From NCBI GenBank assembly GCA_002279765.1, contig NCCR01000084.1, positions 1 through 17,020 on the forward strand: a stretch of DNA of 17,020 nt, given 5' to 3'. Under the pieces are notes generated by a model. That model had not been told where the DNA came from. It saw only the letters and a program-made list of their open reading frames with translations, and ran no database searches. Shown here one piece after another: positions 1-8,396 of the stretch (positions are counted from its first letter, which is position 1; each line of letters begins with the position of its first letter). Both the position numbers and the translations under genes were made by a program. The DNA is from Verrucomicrobia bacterium 12-59-8 (lineage in GTDB: Bacteria; Verrucomicrobiota; Verrucomicrobiae; Verrucomicrobiales; Verrucomicrobiaceae).

Positions 1-270
1 GACATCGCCCGCAAGATGGGACATTCCACCGCTGCTGCCACCGGCCTAGTGGACCGTCTTGAAAAGCTGGGCCTCATGGAGCGCACCCATGCCGTGGATG
101 ACCGCCGCAAAGTGCTCGTTCGCATCACCTCCCGTGGCATCGAACTCGTCAGCCGTCTGCGCGATGAGCTGCAGAATCAAATCGCTGACGCCATGAGCGA
201 AACATCGTCCACCGATGCCGACAGCTTCATGAACTCCTATCGCTCGTTGAGCACTGAGGTGATCCGCTAA
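1..270 (+). CDS. MarR-family transcriptional regulator, C-terminal part
   Basis: The frame is open at the left edge of the window, so this is the last 89 codons of a longer gene (family length is about 140-160 residues). It reads DIARKMGHSTAAATGLVDRL, which fits the helix-turn-helix and recognition helix of MarR proteins. A wing follows with the typical DDRRKVLVRIT strand, then a long C-terminal helix that would help form the dimer. Such proteins bind palindromic operators as dimers and usually repress nearby transport, redox or stress genes in response to small ligands. The N-terminal dimer and ligand part is outside the window, so the ligand and target cannot be named. A rho-independent terminator follows within 25 bases of the stop, so it is probably the last gene of its transcript. 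The family call is confident; the specific role is unknown. Confidence 0.85.
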   Translation, partial: DIARKMGHSTAAATGLVDRLEKLGLMERTHAVDDRRKVLVRITSRGIELVSRLRDELQNQIADAMSETSSTDADSFMNSYRSLSTEVIR

Positions 271-293
271 GCGGTTGTATTTACATTCTTTTG

Positions 294-330
294 CAAAGGC
301 GCCCGGTTTTCCGTGCGCCTTTGTTTTTTT
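294..330 (+). terminator. Rho-independent terminator after the MarR gene
   Basis: A perfect 9-bp stem, CAAAGGCGC (294-302) with GCGCCTTTG (315-323), has a 12-nt loop and runs straight into seven T residues (324-330). This is a textbook intrinsic terminator. It also argues against an upstream start for pgeF at 291, which would place coding sequence through the hairpin. Confidence 0.9.
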
Positions 331-350
331 CATGGCAGAACAACCGCATG

Positions 351-1016
351 ATGAATCCCAGTCCACCGTGGATGACTTTCCCCGCCCTTGAGGCGCTGCC
401 CGGCTTTGCGCATCGCTTCACTCTGCGTCACCCCGACATCCATGTGGATGATGAACGTGCCGTGGTGGTGGCCCGGCTGTGGGACTGGCACCGCGCACAG
501 GCCGCGGAGCTCGGCTTTGCGGGCACGGCGCTTTGCACCGCCGAACAGGTGCATGGGCGGGAGGTGGCAGTGCTCACAGCACCCACGAGCGAGGCCATTG
601 CCGGTACCGACGGCCTGATCTCGAACGTTCCAGGCCTCGTCATCGGCATTTACGTGGCCGACTGCTGCGCCGTCTATCTTGCGGACCCACGCAGCGGAGC
701 CTTTGGCATCGTCCACTCGGGCAAAAAGGGTTCCGAGCTGGGCATCACGACGCAGGCGATCGAGAAAATGCAGCAGCACTTTGGCACCGATCCGGCAGAC
801 CTCTGCGTCCAGTTGAGCCCCTGCATCCGGCCCCCCGCTTATGAGATCGACTTTGCCGCGCAGATCCGCCAGCAGGCCTTGGATGCCGGAGTTCCTGCGG
901 CGCAGGTTCACGATACCGGTCTCTGCACGTCTTTGGATTTGCACCGCTTTTATTCCTACCGCATGGAGAAAGGCCGCACCGGGCGCATGCTGGCTCTGCT
1001 CGGGCGCACCGCCTGA
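351..1016 (+). CDS. pgeF: Peptidoglycan editing factor PgeF (YfiH/DUF152 family)
   Basis: The product is about 221 residues, the usual family length of about 220-260. The three metal-ligand positions of the YfiH/LACC1 fold are present: His68 in EQVHG, Cys105 in the ADCCAV motif, and His122 in IVHSGKKG, followed by LSPCIRPPAYEI near the C-terminal half. In Escherichia coli PgeF stops L-serine replacing L-alanine in the peptidoglycan stem; relatives have multicopper-like, purine nucleoside phosphorylase or deaminase activities in vitro. The usual HAGWRG loop is replaced by HSGKKG, so the substrate pocket may differ. Start: ATG at 348 and at 351 are both possible, and an upstream start would run through the terminator. 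Seven bases separate it from ispE, so the two are probably cotranscribed. Confidence 0.85.
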   Translation: MNPSPPWMTFPALEALPGFAHRFTLRHPDIHVDDERAVVVARLWDWHRAQAAELGFAGTALCTAEQVHGREVAVLTAPTSEAIAGTDGLISNVPGLVIGIYVADCCAVYLADPRSGAFGIVHSGKKGSELGITTQAIEKMQQHFGTDPADLCVQLSPCIRPPAYEIDFAAQIRQQALDAGVPAAQVHDTGLCTSLDLHRFYSYRMEKGRTGRMLALLGRTA

Positions 1017-1022
1017 TTCACC

Positions 1023-1865
1023 ATGACTTTTCATTCACCCGCCAAAATCAATCTCTGGCTGCGCATCCTCGGCAAACGGCCGGACGGTTTTCATGAAGTG
1101 CAGACCCGGCTGTGCCGGCTGGCCTTGGGTGACACGGTCGAAATCGAACACCGTGGCAAGGGCAAGGATGTGGCGCTGACCTGCTCAGACCCCACGGTGC
1201 CGCTGGATGAGACCAATCTGGCCATGCGTGCGCTGCGCGCCTTTGAAAACCGCACCGGCAGGCAGTCCTCCTGGCGCATTCATTTGGAGAAAAAGATTCC
1301 CGCAGGCGCTGGCCTGGGCGGCGGCAGCAGCAATGCAGCCACCGTGCTGAAAGGGGCCAATGAACTCGCAGGGTCGCCGCTGTCGCAGGCCCAGCTCGTC
1401 GAACTTGGCGCGCAGATCGGTTCGGACATCCCGTGCTTCATTCTCGACACTCCCGCTGCCGACGGTGCAGGGCGTGGCGAGCAGGTCACTGCCGTCGATT
1501 TTCCCTGGCAACTGCCGCTGGTCCTGATCAAGCCCCCCTTCCCCATCCCGACCCCCTGGGCCTACAAGCACTGGGCCGCCTCCAAGGAAATCCCCGGCAT
1601 TCTTTATGCCCCGCAGCTTTGCCCCTGGGGTGCCATGTCAAACGATCTGGAGCGGCCTGTGTACGAGAAGTACATGCTGCTGCCCGCCCTGAAATCCTGG
1701 CTGCTCGAACAAAGCGAAGTCCACGCTGCTCTGATGTCCGGCTCCGGCAGCACCCTGTTTGCCATCACAAATTCGCCAACCCAGGCGGCGGACCTCGCGG
1801 TCAAAGCCCGTGAATGGTGTGGCGAGACGTCCTGGGTGCAATCCACGCTGACGGCGGCGGTTTAG
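1023..1865 (+). CDS. ispE: 4-diphosphocytidyl-2-C-methyl-D-erythritol kinase IspE
   Basis: This GHMP kinase of the non-mevalonate (MEP) isoprenoid pathway phosphorylates CDP-methylerythritol at its 2-hydroxyl using ATP in the cytoplasm. The 280-residue length is normal. It opens with SPAKINLWLRILGKRPDGFH, in which Lys8 matches the substrate-binding lysine. The ATP-binding glycine-rich loop PAGAGLGGGSSNAA covers residues 93-106, GSDIPCF carries the catalytic Asp135, and the third GHMP motif MSGSGSTLFAI lies near residue 240. It starts six bases after the pgeF stop and is followed by a strong hairpin, so pgeF-ispE looks like a two-gene transcript. Nothing is missing; the enzyme should be functional. 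Confidence 0.95.
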   Translation: MTFHSPAKINLWLRILGKRPDGFHEVQTRLCRLALGDTVEIEHRGKGKDVALTCSDPTVPLDETNLAMRALRAFENRTGRQSSWRIHLEKKIPAGAGLGGGSSNAATVLKGANELAGSPLSQAQLVELGAQIGSDIPCFILDTPAADGAGRGEQVTAVDFPWQLPLVLIKPPFPIPTPWAYKHWAASKEIPGILYAPQLCPWGAMSNDLERPVYEKYMLLPALKSWLLEQSEVHAALMSGSGSTLFAITNSPTQAADLAVKAREWCGETSWVQSTLTAAV

Positions 1866-1890
1866 GCACGTCATAGCCTCAGAAAAGATT

Positions 1891-1930
1891 GAGGCCGGGC
1901 GGCTCCCGATTCCGCCCGGCCTCTGGTTTG
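1891..1930 (+). terminator. Strong hairpin terminator after ispE
   Basis: A perfect 12-bp GC-rich stem, GAGGCCGGGCGG (1891-1902) with CCGCCCGGCCTC (1912-1923), has a 9-nt loop and lies 25 bases after the ispE stop. The following T run is short (TGGTTTG), so termination may be less than complete. The remaining 197 bases to 2127 show no gene, only a weak CCTGC/GCAGG hairpin at 1948-1963 and an A/T-rich stretch near 2065-2095 that could hold the promoter of the next gene. Confidence 0.75.
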
Positions 1931-2127
1931 ATCAACCTCAACTTGGTCCTGCGGTGAAGCAGGGTTTCAGTCAACAACCAATCACTCTCAAGACCCAGTC
2001 TATGGAGGGCTGAAAATCCCCGCATGAACTGTTACTGGAATTAGTGAGGGGTGGGCGCAAAGCGTTGAATCAAGTTGAAAAATAATTTGCTCAAGGTGGC
2101 CAGCCTGCCTCGTTCTCTTGTGCCCTT

Positions 2128-2874
2128 ATGCCAGAACTCCCCCCGCTGACTGACCACGAACGTGCGATTTATGAATGGCAGATGTGGGTGCCCGGAGTCG
2201 GTGAGGAAGGCCAGCGGAAGCTCAAAGCGGCCTCAGTGTTGATTTCACGCGTCGGTGGTCTGGGAGGGCTGGTGGCACTGGAACTGGCCGCCGCAGGCGT
2301 GGGAAAACTGGTGCTGGCTCATGGTGGCGATTTACAGCCTTCGGATTTGAACCGGCAACTGCTCCAGACCCACGACCACATCGGTAAAGCGCGCATGGAT
2401 TCCATCATGCGTCGTCTGCACGAACTCAATCCCCGCTGCGAGATCATCGGCTTTGCGGAAAACGTGACAACGGAGAACGTGGACGCCTTGGTGGCCCAGG
2501 CGGACATCGTGGTGGATGCGGCGCCGTTGTTTCAGGAACGGCTGGCCTTGAATGCCGCCGCCAGGCGCGCAGGCAAACCCATGGTGGAATGCGCCATGCA
2601 CACGCTGGAGGCCAGCGTAACGACGTTCGTACCCGGCAAGACGGGGTGTCTGGCCTGCTATGTGCCGGAAGTGCCCCCCACCTGGAAGCGGCAGTTTCCG
2701 GTGTTTGGCGCTGTCTCAGGCACCGCCGCCTGCATCGGCGCGATGGAAGCCATCAAACTGATCACCGGCATCGGTGAAACACTTTGCGGCGAGCTGCTGT
2801 CGATGGACCTCTCCACCATGCAGTTCCGCAAGGTGCGGCTGCCAAAGCGGAACGACTGCGCCGTGTGCGGCTGA
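2128..2874 (+). CDS. ThiF/MoeB/HesA-like protein with degenerate adenylation site
   Basis: This 248-residue protein has the E1-like Rossmann fold. Residues 37-60 show GGLGGLVALELAAAGVG, then DLNRQ (74-78) with the arginine finger. The zinc site is intact as Cys174, Cys177, Cys244 and Cys247. Active relatives (MoeB, ThiF) adenylate the C-terminal glycine of MoaD or ThiS. Several positions that bind ATP-Mg in MoeB are changed: the first glycine of the loop is Arg41, the LLDFD strand reads LAHGG, NLxRQ is DLNRQ, and the TDN motif after Asp130 is APL. It may bind a different nucleotide or act as a scaffold. No ubiquitin-like partner or molybdopterin gene lies nearby. It ends three bases from the convergent Dabb gene. 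The family is confident; activity is doubtful. Confidence 0.85.
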   Translation: MPELPPLTDHERAIYEWQMWVPGVGEEGQRKLKAASVLISRVGGLGGLVALELAAAGVGKLVLAHGGDLQPSDLNRQLLQTHDHIGKARMDSIMRRLHELNPRCEIIGFAENVTTENVDALVAQADIVVDAAPLFQERLALNAAARRAGKPMVECAMHTLEASVTTFVPGKTGCLACYVPEVPPTWKRQFPVFGAVSGTAACIGAMEAIKLITGIGETLCGELLSMDLSTMQFRKVRLPKRNDCAVCG

Positions 2875-2877
2875 GAT

Positions 2878-3258
2878 TTACTTCGCCACGAAGTCCACCA
2901 CGCAGACCTTGTCGAGCAGCGGCTTGAGCTTGGCGACGAACACCGAATGCTCAGGATGTGGCAGATAAACGTCCAGACCGGCCTTGTCTTTGAAAGTGAC
3001 CAGGAAGCAATGGGTGAAGCCATCATTGAGACCTTCCGGGCTCACATTGGTGCCCCATTCAAAGGCGGTGACCGTATCCACCTTTTTGGCGAGTTCGATG
3101 AAGGCGTTCTCGATGCCCTGCACCTCGGCGGGTGTGGCACTGTCTTTGAATTTGAAGAACACAACGTGGCGGTAGGGGGCGTCTGCGGCAGTGGCGAGGG
3201 TGGTCATGGCGGAAAGGAGAATGGCGAGAGCGAACAGTGCGGCTTTCATGGTGCTCAA
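2878..3258 (-). CDS. Secreted Dabb-domain (stress-responsive A/B barrel) protein
   Basis: The protein has 126 residues. It begins with a clear signal peptide (hydrophobic ALFALAILLSAMTTLATA, then a probable cleavage near ATAADA), and the rest is one Dabb ferredoxin-like domain. The domain starts with YRHVVFFKFKD, whose opening RHVVFFKF strand is typical, and continues with TAFEWGTNVSPEGLNDGFTH and a late HPEHSVFV segment. Dabb domains form dimeric barrels and are often of unknown function in bacteria; a few plant members are polyketide cyclases. A secreted single-domain form suggests a periplasmic role. A second start at 3249 (MKAALF) fits equally well. It is divergent from pgi and tail to tail with the ThiF-like gene, so it is monocistronic. 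Confidence 0.85.
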   Translation of the reverse strand: MSTMKAALFALAILLSAMTTLATAADAPYRHVVFFKFKDSATPAEVQGIENAFIELAKKVDTVTAFEWGTNVSPEGLNDGFTHCFLVTFKDKAGLDVYLPHPEHSVFVAKLKPLLDKVCVVDFVAK

Positions 3259-3283
3259 AATTGTCGCAGGGTGCTCTTTACGT

Positions 3284-3345
3284 CAATGGCTCAAACAGGT
3301 TGCACCGTGGCATCGTGCATGCTCCCAATAACTCATGAGCCATTG
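3284..3345. repeat. 10-bp inverted repeat across the pgi start codon
   Basis: CAATGGCTCA (3284-3293) is the exact reverse complement of TGAGCCATTG (3336-3345), 42 bases apart. The right arm begins one base inside the pgi ATG at 3335. If both arms are in the pgi mRNA they could pair over the start codon. Nothing else supports a regulatory role and a chance match is possible. Confidence 0.35.
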
Positions 3346-4897
3346 GGACCGTTTTCAAAAATACTTTGTTCGTTACTCAAATCTGGGATTCTCCATCGAC
3401 ATCAGCCGCATGGCTTTTGAAGACGATCTTTTCAGCAACCAGGCAGGTCGCATCGAGTCCGCCTACAAGGCCATGGTTAAACTGGAGGCGGGAGCCATCG
3501 CCAATCCCGATGAGCAGCGCATGGTCGGCCATTACTGGCTGCGCAACGCCCGCCTGGCCCCCAATGACGCCATCCAGCATGAGATCAGCGAGACACTCGC
3601 AGCCACCTTAAAATTCGCCGCTGATGTTCATGCCGGAACGATCACCGCTGCCAACGGTCAGAAATTCACCCGCGTGCTCGTCGTCGGCATTGGCGGTTCC
3701 GCGCTCGGCCCCCAGCTCGTCGCGCACGCCATCACTCCGGCCAATCCGCCCCTGGCGATCTCCTTTCTCGACAACACGGACCCCGACGGCATTGACCGCA
3801 TCATGGCCCAGATTGGGAGTGAACTGGCCACGACCCTCACCATCGTGATCTCCAAATCCGGCGGCACCAAGGAAACACGCAACGGCATGCTCGAAGCCGA
3901 GGCCGCCTACAAGGCTGCGGGACTCGATTTCGCGAAGCATGCAGTCGCTGTGACAGGTATCGGCAGCGAGCTGGACAAGCACTCCACCGCGCAGGGCTGG
4001 CTGACCCGTTTCCCGATGTGGGACTGGGTCGGTGGCCGTACAAGTTTGATGAGCGCCGTGGGCACGCTAGCCGCTGCTTTGCAGGGAGTGGATGTCCTCC
4101 AGTTCCTCGCTGGCGCCGCCGCGATGGATGTAGAAACACGCCAGCGCCCCGCCATCGAAAATGCCGCAATGCTGCTGGCGCTGATGTGGCACCACGCTGG
4201 CAAAGGCCAGGGTTTGAAGGACATGGTCGTGCTGCCCTACAAGGACAGGCTGGTGCTCTTCAGCAAATACCTCCAGCAACTCGTCATGGAGAGCCTCGGC
4301 AAGGAGCATGATCTCTCCGGCGCCGTGGTGAATCAGGGCATCGCCGTCTATGGCAACAAAGGCAGCACCGACCAGCACGCCTATGTGCAGCAGCTCCGCG
4401 ACGGCGTGAACAATTTCTTCGTCACCTTCATCGAAGTGGGCAAGGACCGCGACAAGGCCTCCATGGAAGTGGATCCCGGCTTCACCACGGGCGACTATCT
4501 TCAGGGTTTCCTGCGCGGCACCCGCAAGGCGCTGGCCGAGAAGGGCCGGGAGTCCATCACCCTCACCATCGGCGAACTCAATGCCTTCAGCTTGGGCATG
4601 CTCATCGCCTTGTTTGAGCGTGCCGTCAGCTTCTACGCCAGCCTGGTCAACATCAATGCCTACCACCAACCCGGCGTTGAAGCAGGTAAAAAAGCCGCCA
4701 CGGACTTCCTCAATCAGCTCGCCAAGGTTCACTCCGCGCTCACAGCCACGGGTAGCACGGCGGATGCTATCGCCGCTAAACTTGGCATCGATGCCGAAGA
4801 CGCCTTCCACATGCTCAATCATCTGGTAGCCAACTCCCAGGCCCAAATGGTTTCCATGGGCGACACTCCTGCTCAAGATCAATTCGTAGCCGCCTGA
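3335..4897 (+). CDS. pgi: Glucose-6-phosphate isomerase
   Basis: This cytoplasmic glycolytic and gluconeogenic enzyme interconverts glucose 6-phosphate and fructose 6-phosphate. It has 520 residues. Recognisable pieces, in order: the N-terminal [29 protein letters not shown] near residue 118; the phosphate-binding SKSGGTKE from residue 173; [17 protein letters not shown] around 226-242; [16 protein letters not shown] in the second SIS half; and [13 protein letters not shown] near the C-terminus. The start at 3335 gives the [11 protein letters not shown] opening expected of this subgroup, and the next in-frame ATG is far inside it. It has its own promoter region opposite the Dabb gene. No defects are seen. 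Confidence 0.97.
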   Translation: MSHWDRFQKYFVRYSNLGFSIDISRMAFEDDLFSNQAGRIESAYKAMVKLEAGAIANPDEQRMVGHYWLRNARLAPNDAIQHEISETLAATLKFAADVHAGTITAANGQKFTRVLVVGIGGSALGPQLVAHAITPANPPLAISFLDNTDPDGIDRIMAQIGSELATTLTIVISKSGGTKETRNGMLEAEAAYKAAGLDFAKHAVAVTGIGSELDKHSTAQGWLTRFPMWDWVGGRTSLMSAVGTLAAALQGVDVLQFLAGAAAMDVETRQRPAIENAAMLLALMWHHAGKGQGLKDMVVLPYKDRLVLFSKYLQQLVMESLGKEHDLSGAVVNQGIAVYGNKGSTDQHAYVQQLRDGVNNFFVTFIEVGKDRDKASMEVDPGFTTGDYLQGFLRGTRKALAEKGRESITLTIGELNAFSLGMLIALFERAVSFYASLVNINAYHQPGVEAGKKAATDFLNQLAKVHSALTATGSTADAIAAKLGIDAEDAFHMLNHLVANSQAQMVSMGDTPAQDQFVAA

Positions 4898-4908
4898 CAA
4901 ATCGCCGT

Positions 4909-4937
4909 TTGCACACATATCGAGGGCATTCTATAAA
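4909..4937 (+). promoter_or_regulatory. Candidate sigma-70 promoter for the 4977 gene
   Basis: TATAAA (4932-4937) matches five of six bases of the -10 consensus. It lies exactly 17 bases after TTGCAC (4909-4914), a weak -35 with only TTG conserved. Transcription would start near 4944, leaving a leader of about 33 bases before the ATG at 4977. Confidence 0.4.
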
Positions 4938-4976
4938 TCGCCCCCTGTGAGGCCCTGCCGTCTCCGGTGACCACTC

Positions 4977-5330
4977 ATGCGCGAATTTCCCATCCACTAC
5001 CAAATCGCCTGCGTCATTCTGACGGCCCTGTTCATCTGGTCTTTCAGCATTGCGCGGGAACCACGAGGCTGGCGGCGGCTGTTTCAGTCTATGTTTTCCA
5101 AATCGGAGACCTTCTCCGTCAACAAGAACAAGATCATTGATGAAGCCTTGAAACGCTACGGCATCATGATTGCCATGGGCATTCTAGTGGTGGATGTCAC
5201 CTGTTTTGTGCTCGGCGTGACCTATCCGTTTCGTGAAAAACTGCGCCATCTTTCACCCGAACAGCGTGAAAGCATGAACGAGATCAACAAGTATCAGCAC
5301 AACAGCAAGCCGGGCATCGCTCCGAACTGA
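4977..5330 (+). CDS. Small two-helix membrane protein of unknown function
   Basis: The 117-residue product is not recognised. Two hydrophobic segments are clear: residues 7-26 (YQIACVILTALFIWSFSI) and about 61-81 (YGIMIAMGILVVDVTCFVLG). Between them is a basic, polar cytoplasmic-like loop (REPRGWRR, then SVNKNKIIDEALKRYG). The C-terminal tail from about residue 85 is charged and helical (FREKLRHLSPEQRESMNEIN). The short basic loop suggests both ends are outside and the loop inside, by the positive-inside rule. It follows pgi by 79 bases with its own candidate promoter, and its stop codon abuts the convergent RDD gene with no gap. It seems a real gene because of the promoter, normal codon use and sensible topology. 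Confidence 0.7.
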   Translation: MREFPIHYQIACVILTALFIWSFSIAREPRGWRRLFQSMFSKSETFSVNKNKIIDEALKRYGIMIAMGILVVDVTCFVLGVTYPFREKLRHLSPEQRESMNEINKYQHNSKPGIAPN

Positions 5331-6098
5331 TCAGCGGCTGCGCTTCGTCACCAGGGTGCCTGCCACCAGATCGTGCAGGCAGCGGCGGTCCGCGCGGAAG
5401 ATCATCAGGCCGTCTGTCAGCAGCAGCGCCAGTCCCACGCCTCCGAGAGAAACGGTCCCGGCAAAAATGAGCATGGCAAAGAGGATGGAGCGCAGCAGCA
5501 CGGCCTTGATAAAGCCGGCCCGCGCCCCTTCCGGAAAACGCACCACCTGAATGCCCAGGCTGAGCTTGCCAATCGTCTGACCGCGCAGGGTGAGCAGCAC
5601 CATGTTGACGATCAATGTCGCGTCAAACACCAGGCTCATAAGGGGCAGCAGTATGCCACCCGTCGCCTGGACTTTGTCCGAGCGCCGCTGCATGGCATCC
5701 ATCATCGCCGCAGGGTCGTTCTGCAGCTTCTGAGCCTCCTCCTTGAACGCCGGGTCAAAAAACATGGTGAGAATGACCCACAACGGCACAATCAGCAGGG
5801 CGAGGTCGATGAGCTTGGCCGCCAGTCTCTGGCCCCGCGAGGCAAGCTCCATGCGGAGGACCTGATCCAGCCGGACCTCGGCACGCAGGGCCGATATGGC
5901 GGGCGGCTCGGGGAGCGGCGGCACTCCAGCTTCTGGGTTCAGCTCCTGCAAATGAGCCCCCAGGCTCAGCCACTCCGGCATGCCTTCCGCCCAGCACAGG
6001 TCCGTGGGTTTGAAGCGTCCCTCCCGCAGCCCGGCGCTCACATCTAGATCGTTGAAAGTTCCGAGCTGTTCCTCGCCGCGTGCCAGATGGTATTTCAT
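5331..6098 (-). CDS. GYF_2-RDD family membrane protein
   Basis: This 255-residue protein has two parts. Residues 1-55 form a GYF_2-type domain (MKYHLARGEEQLGTFNDLDV, then WAEGMPEWLSL), a small module thought to bind proline-rich or similar peptides. Residues 85-255 form an RDD membrane domain: ASRGQRLAAKLIDLALLIVP contains the conserved Arg and Asp, followed by a second helix pair around LPLMSLVFDATLIVNMVLL, GQTIGKLSLGIQVVR, and a last helix near LLRSILFAMLIFAGTVSLGG. The final part, RADRRCLHDLVAGTLV, is the third conserved RDD element. RDD proteins have been proposed as transporters or membrane scaffolds; the substrate here is unknown. It is divergent from the ABC transporter, sharing a 70-base intergenic region. 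Confidence 0.88.
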   Translation of the reverse strand: MKYHLARGEEQLGTFNDLDVSAGLREGRFKPTDLCWAEGMPEWLSLGAHLQELNPEAGVPPLPEPPAISALRAEVRLDQVLRMELASRGQRLAAKLIDLALLIVPLWVILTMFFDPAFKEEAQKLQNDPAAMMDAMQRRSDKVQATGGILLPLMSLVFDATLIVNMVLLTLRGQTIGKLSLGIQVVRFPEGARAGFIKAVLLRSILFAMLIFAGTVSLGGVGLALLLTDGLMIFRADRRCLHDLVAGTLVTKRSR

Positions 6099-6168
6099 GT
6101 ATATGCCTGTTGCTGTATGTCGTATGCTAGATAGCTGCTAACCCGTCTGCATCAAGCTCCCATCCCGA

Positions 6169-7905
6169 TTGAAAACCATCGCCCGCGTCTTTTCCTACCT
6201 TCGTCGTTATCCCTGGCTCGGCTCCGCCCAGATCGCCTGCGCCATCATCGGCACCCTGATGGTCATCGTCTTCCCGTCCATTACCCGTGAGGTGATGGAC
6301 GTTGTCGTCCCTGGCAAGCAGTGGGATCGTATCGGCCCGCTCGCACTCTGGGCGCTGGCCGCCTACTCTGCCCAGCACCTGTTCAATTCCCTGCGCATCC
6401 AGCTCAACAACACCTTCGAGCAAAAGGTCATCTACGACCTCCGCAGCGACATCTACCAGCGCCTGCAAACCCTCCCGCTCCGCTGGTTCGACAATCGCCC
6501 CTCGGGCGACATTATGACCACCGTGGCAGAGGATATCCCCTCCGTGGAGCGTGTGCTCATTGATGGCCTTGAGCAGGGGCTCATTTCCGTGCTGCAGATC
6601 ATCGTCGTGGGCGGCTTCATGCTCCAGGCAGACGTCACTCTGACGCTCTACGCCCTCATCCCCCTGCCCTTTCTTATGGCCGGTGCCCTGCTCTACACCC
6701 GCACCTCCAAGAACCGCCACCGCAAGGTGCGCAAGGCCAGCAGCGCCATGAACTCCCTGCTTCAGGACAACGTCTCCGGCATGCGCCAGATCAAGGCCTA
6801 TGCCATGGAGCGCGAGGAGCATGACCGCTTCAACCGCAGCAGCGGTGCCCTGCGCACCGCCACACTCCACGTCATGCGCATCTGGGCCATCTACCGGCCC
6901 GGCATGAACTTCCTCACCAGTGCTGGGATGGTCATCGTGCTCTGGGTTGGCGCACGCCAGCTCATGGCTGGCAGGATTCAAACCGGGGACCTCACCGCCT
7001 TTCTGCTGCTCCTGAAGTTTTTCTACGATCCCATCGAAAGCCTGCACCAGCTCAATCAGATTCTGCAAACGGGCCGTGCTGCTGGTGAGCGCGTCTTTGA
7101 CATCCTCGATGCCGAGCCCGAGGCAGACACCACCGGCGGGCGCGAACTGGCCACCATCACCGGCCACGTGCGCTATGAGAATGTCGGCTTCAGCTACCTC
7201 GGCAAAACACCCACCGTGCATGGCGTTTCTCTTGATGCGCACCCCGGTCAGACCATCGCCCTCGTGGGGCCCACGGGTGCGGGCAAATCCACGCTCATCA
7301 ATCTGCTCACGCGCTTCTATGAATACGATGAGGGCGTCATCACCATCGACGGCGCCCCCGTTCACGAACTCAACAAAGCCTGGCTGCGCCGACATATCGG
7401 CTACGTCACGCAAGAGAGCTTCTTGTTCAACGGCACCGTACGCGAGAACCTCGTCATTGGCCGACGCGATGCCACCGATGCCCAGCTCTGGGAAGCCCTG
7501 CAAAGCGCGAACGCCGATGCCTTCGTCAAACGACTGCCCGATCTGCTCGACACGCATGTGGGCGAGCGCGGTGTGAAGCTCAGCGTCGGTGAAAAACAGC
7601 GCATCAGCATCGCCCGCGCCCTGCTGCGCAATCCGCCCATCCTCCTGCTCGATGAAGCCACCGCCAGCGTCGATACCGAGACCGAGCGGCAGATTCAGGA
7701 AGCTCTGGAGCACCTCATGGCGCACCGCACCAGTTTCGTCATCGCCCACCGTCTCAGCACCGTGCGCAACGCCGACCGCATCTACGTCCTCGACCACGGG
7801 CGCATCATCGAGCAAGGAACGCATGACGAACTCATCACCCAGGACGGCATGTATGCGCGGCTGTGCCGGACGTCATTGATCGCTGCTGAAGTGGCTGCGG
7901 AGTAG
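6169..7905 (+). CDS. ABC transporter, fused permease and ATP-binding protein (half-transporter)
   Basis: This 578-residue type-IV (MsbA-like) exporter half has an N-terminal six-helix membrane domain (about 15-300) and a C-terminal ATPase. All ATPase motifs are intact: Walker A GPTGAGKST (367-375), Q-loop Gln415, signature LSVGE (471-475), Walker B LLLDE with Asp495-Glu496, and H-loop His527. It should work as a homodimer, since no partner gene is next to it; likely substrates are lipids, peptides or drugs, but the sequence does not decide. The start must be TTG at 6169: the frame has a stop at 6139-6141 and no ATG between, and MKTIARVFSYLRRYP is a fitting N-terminus. No Shine-Dalgarno is visible. 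It is convergent with the lipoprotein gene, without an obvious terminator. Confidence 0.93.
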   Translation: MKTIARVFSYLRRYPWLGSAQIACAIIGTLMVIVFPSITREVMDVVVPGKQWDRIGPLALWALAAYSAQHLFNSLRIQLNNTFEQKVIYDLRSDIYQRLQTLPLRWFDNRPSGDIMTTVAEDIPSVERVLIDGLEQGLISVLQIIVVGGFMLQADVTLTLYALIPLPFLMAGALLYTRTSKNRHRKVRKASSAMNSLLQDNVSGMRQIKAYAMEREEHDRFNRSSGALRTATLHVMRIWAIYRPGMNFLTSAGMVIVLWVGARQLMAGRIQTGDLTAFLLLLKFFYDPIESLHQLNQILQTGRAAGERVFDILDAEPEADTTGGRELATITGHVRYENVGFSYLGKTPTVHGVSLDAHPGQTIALVGPTGAGKSTLINLLTRFYEYDEGVITIDGAPVHELNKAWLRRHIGYVTQESFLFNGTVRENLVIGRRDATDAQLWEALQSANADAFVKRLPDLLDTHVGERGVKLSVGEKQRISIARALLRNPPILLLDEATASVDTETERQIQEALEHLMAHRTSFVIAHRLSTVRNADRIYVLDHGRIIEQGTHDELITQDGMYARLCRTSLIAAEVAAE

Positions 7906-7944
7906 TGTGAGTTCAACTGTTTGCATGCGGCGCGATGACAACTC

Positions 7945-8379
7945 TCATTGGAAAATGCGTGGATCGCCTGGCTTGTAATAGTGATCATGCATCGGAGGCC
8001 AAGAGTCCGTGTTGGACTCCGTGTAGATGAAGCTCATGCGAGAACTCAGCTCGCGCAAGCCTGCGGCGCGACGTTGTTTGATGATGTACTGCTTCAGTCT
8101 GCGACTGCGTGCTGGCTTGCTCAGGTCTTGCGTTCCGCCGGTGGTGCACCAGTATTGATCCCATGATGGAATCCGCCCGTACTCATCACGAGCACCCGTG
8201 GGCTCCAGCCCCTGTTTTTCACGGGCAATAGCCAAGTCATAGGAAGCTTTGTATTCGCGTTCCGGCACATCGCGTCCCATCACATTGATCTTGCCGATAC
8301 AACCTGCCAGCATGAGGGCAGCCAGCAAACACAGCCGTAGGATCAGTGGGATACACCTGGGGAGAGATTCAGATTTCAT
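7945..8379 (-). CDS. Small lipoprotein of unknown function
   Basis: This 144-residue protein is not recognised beyond its export signal. It begins with a short basic region, a hydrophobic stretch (IPLILRLCLLAALMLAGC) and a lipobox LAGC, so it should be cleaved and lipidated at Cys27. The mature part is polar and basic in the middle (SKPARSRRLKQYIIKQRRAA) with aromatic-rich ends (SWDQYW; SWPPMHDHYYKPGD). It has no membrane segment after the lipobox. It starts 17 bases after the dienelactone hydrolase stop, on the same strand, so the two are probably cotranscribed with the hydrolase first. Confidence 0.75.
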   Translation of the reverse strand: MKSESLPRCIPLILRLCLLAALMLAGCIGKINVMGRDVPEREYKASYDLAIAREKQGLEPTGARDEYGRIPSWDQYWCTTGGTQDLSKPARSRRLKQYIIKQRRAAGLRELSSRMSFIYTESNTDSWPPMHDHYYKPGDPRIFQ

Positions 8380-8396
8380 GGTTGAAAAGGCTTCTT

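Noticed and set aside
291..350. An upstream start for pgeF at 291
   Set aside because: It would place coding sequence through a perfect terminator hairpin, and the added residues do not fit the family.
4067..4918. A 283-codon minus-strand frame inside pgi
   Set aside because: It is antisense to an unmistakable pgi, with no motif and no upstream signals.
6127..7824. A 565-codon open frame on the minus strand opposite the ABC transporter
   Set aside because: It has no family resemblance and is fully antisense to a gene with every ABC motif intact; GC-rich codon structure leaves such shadow frames open.
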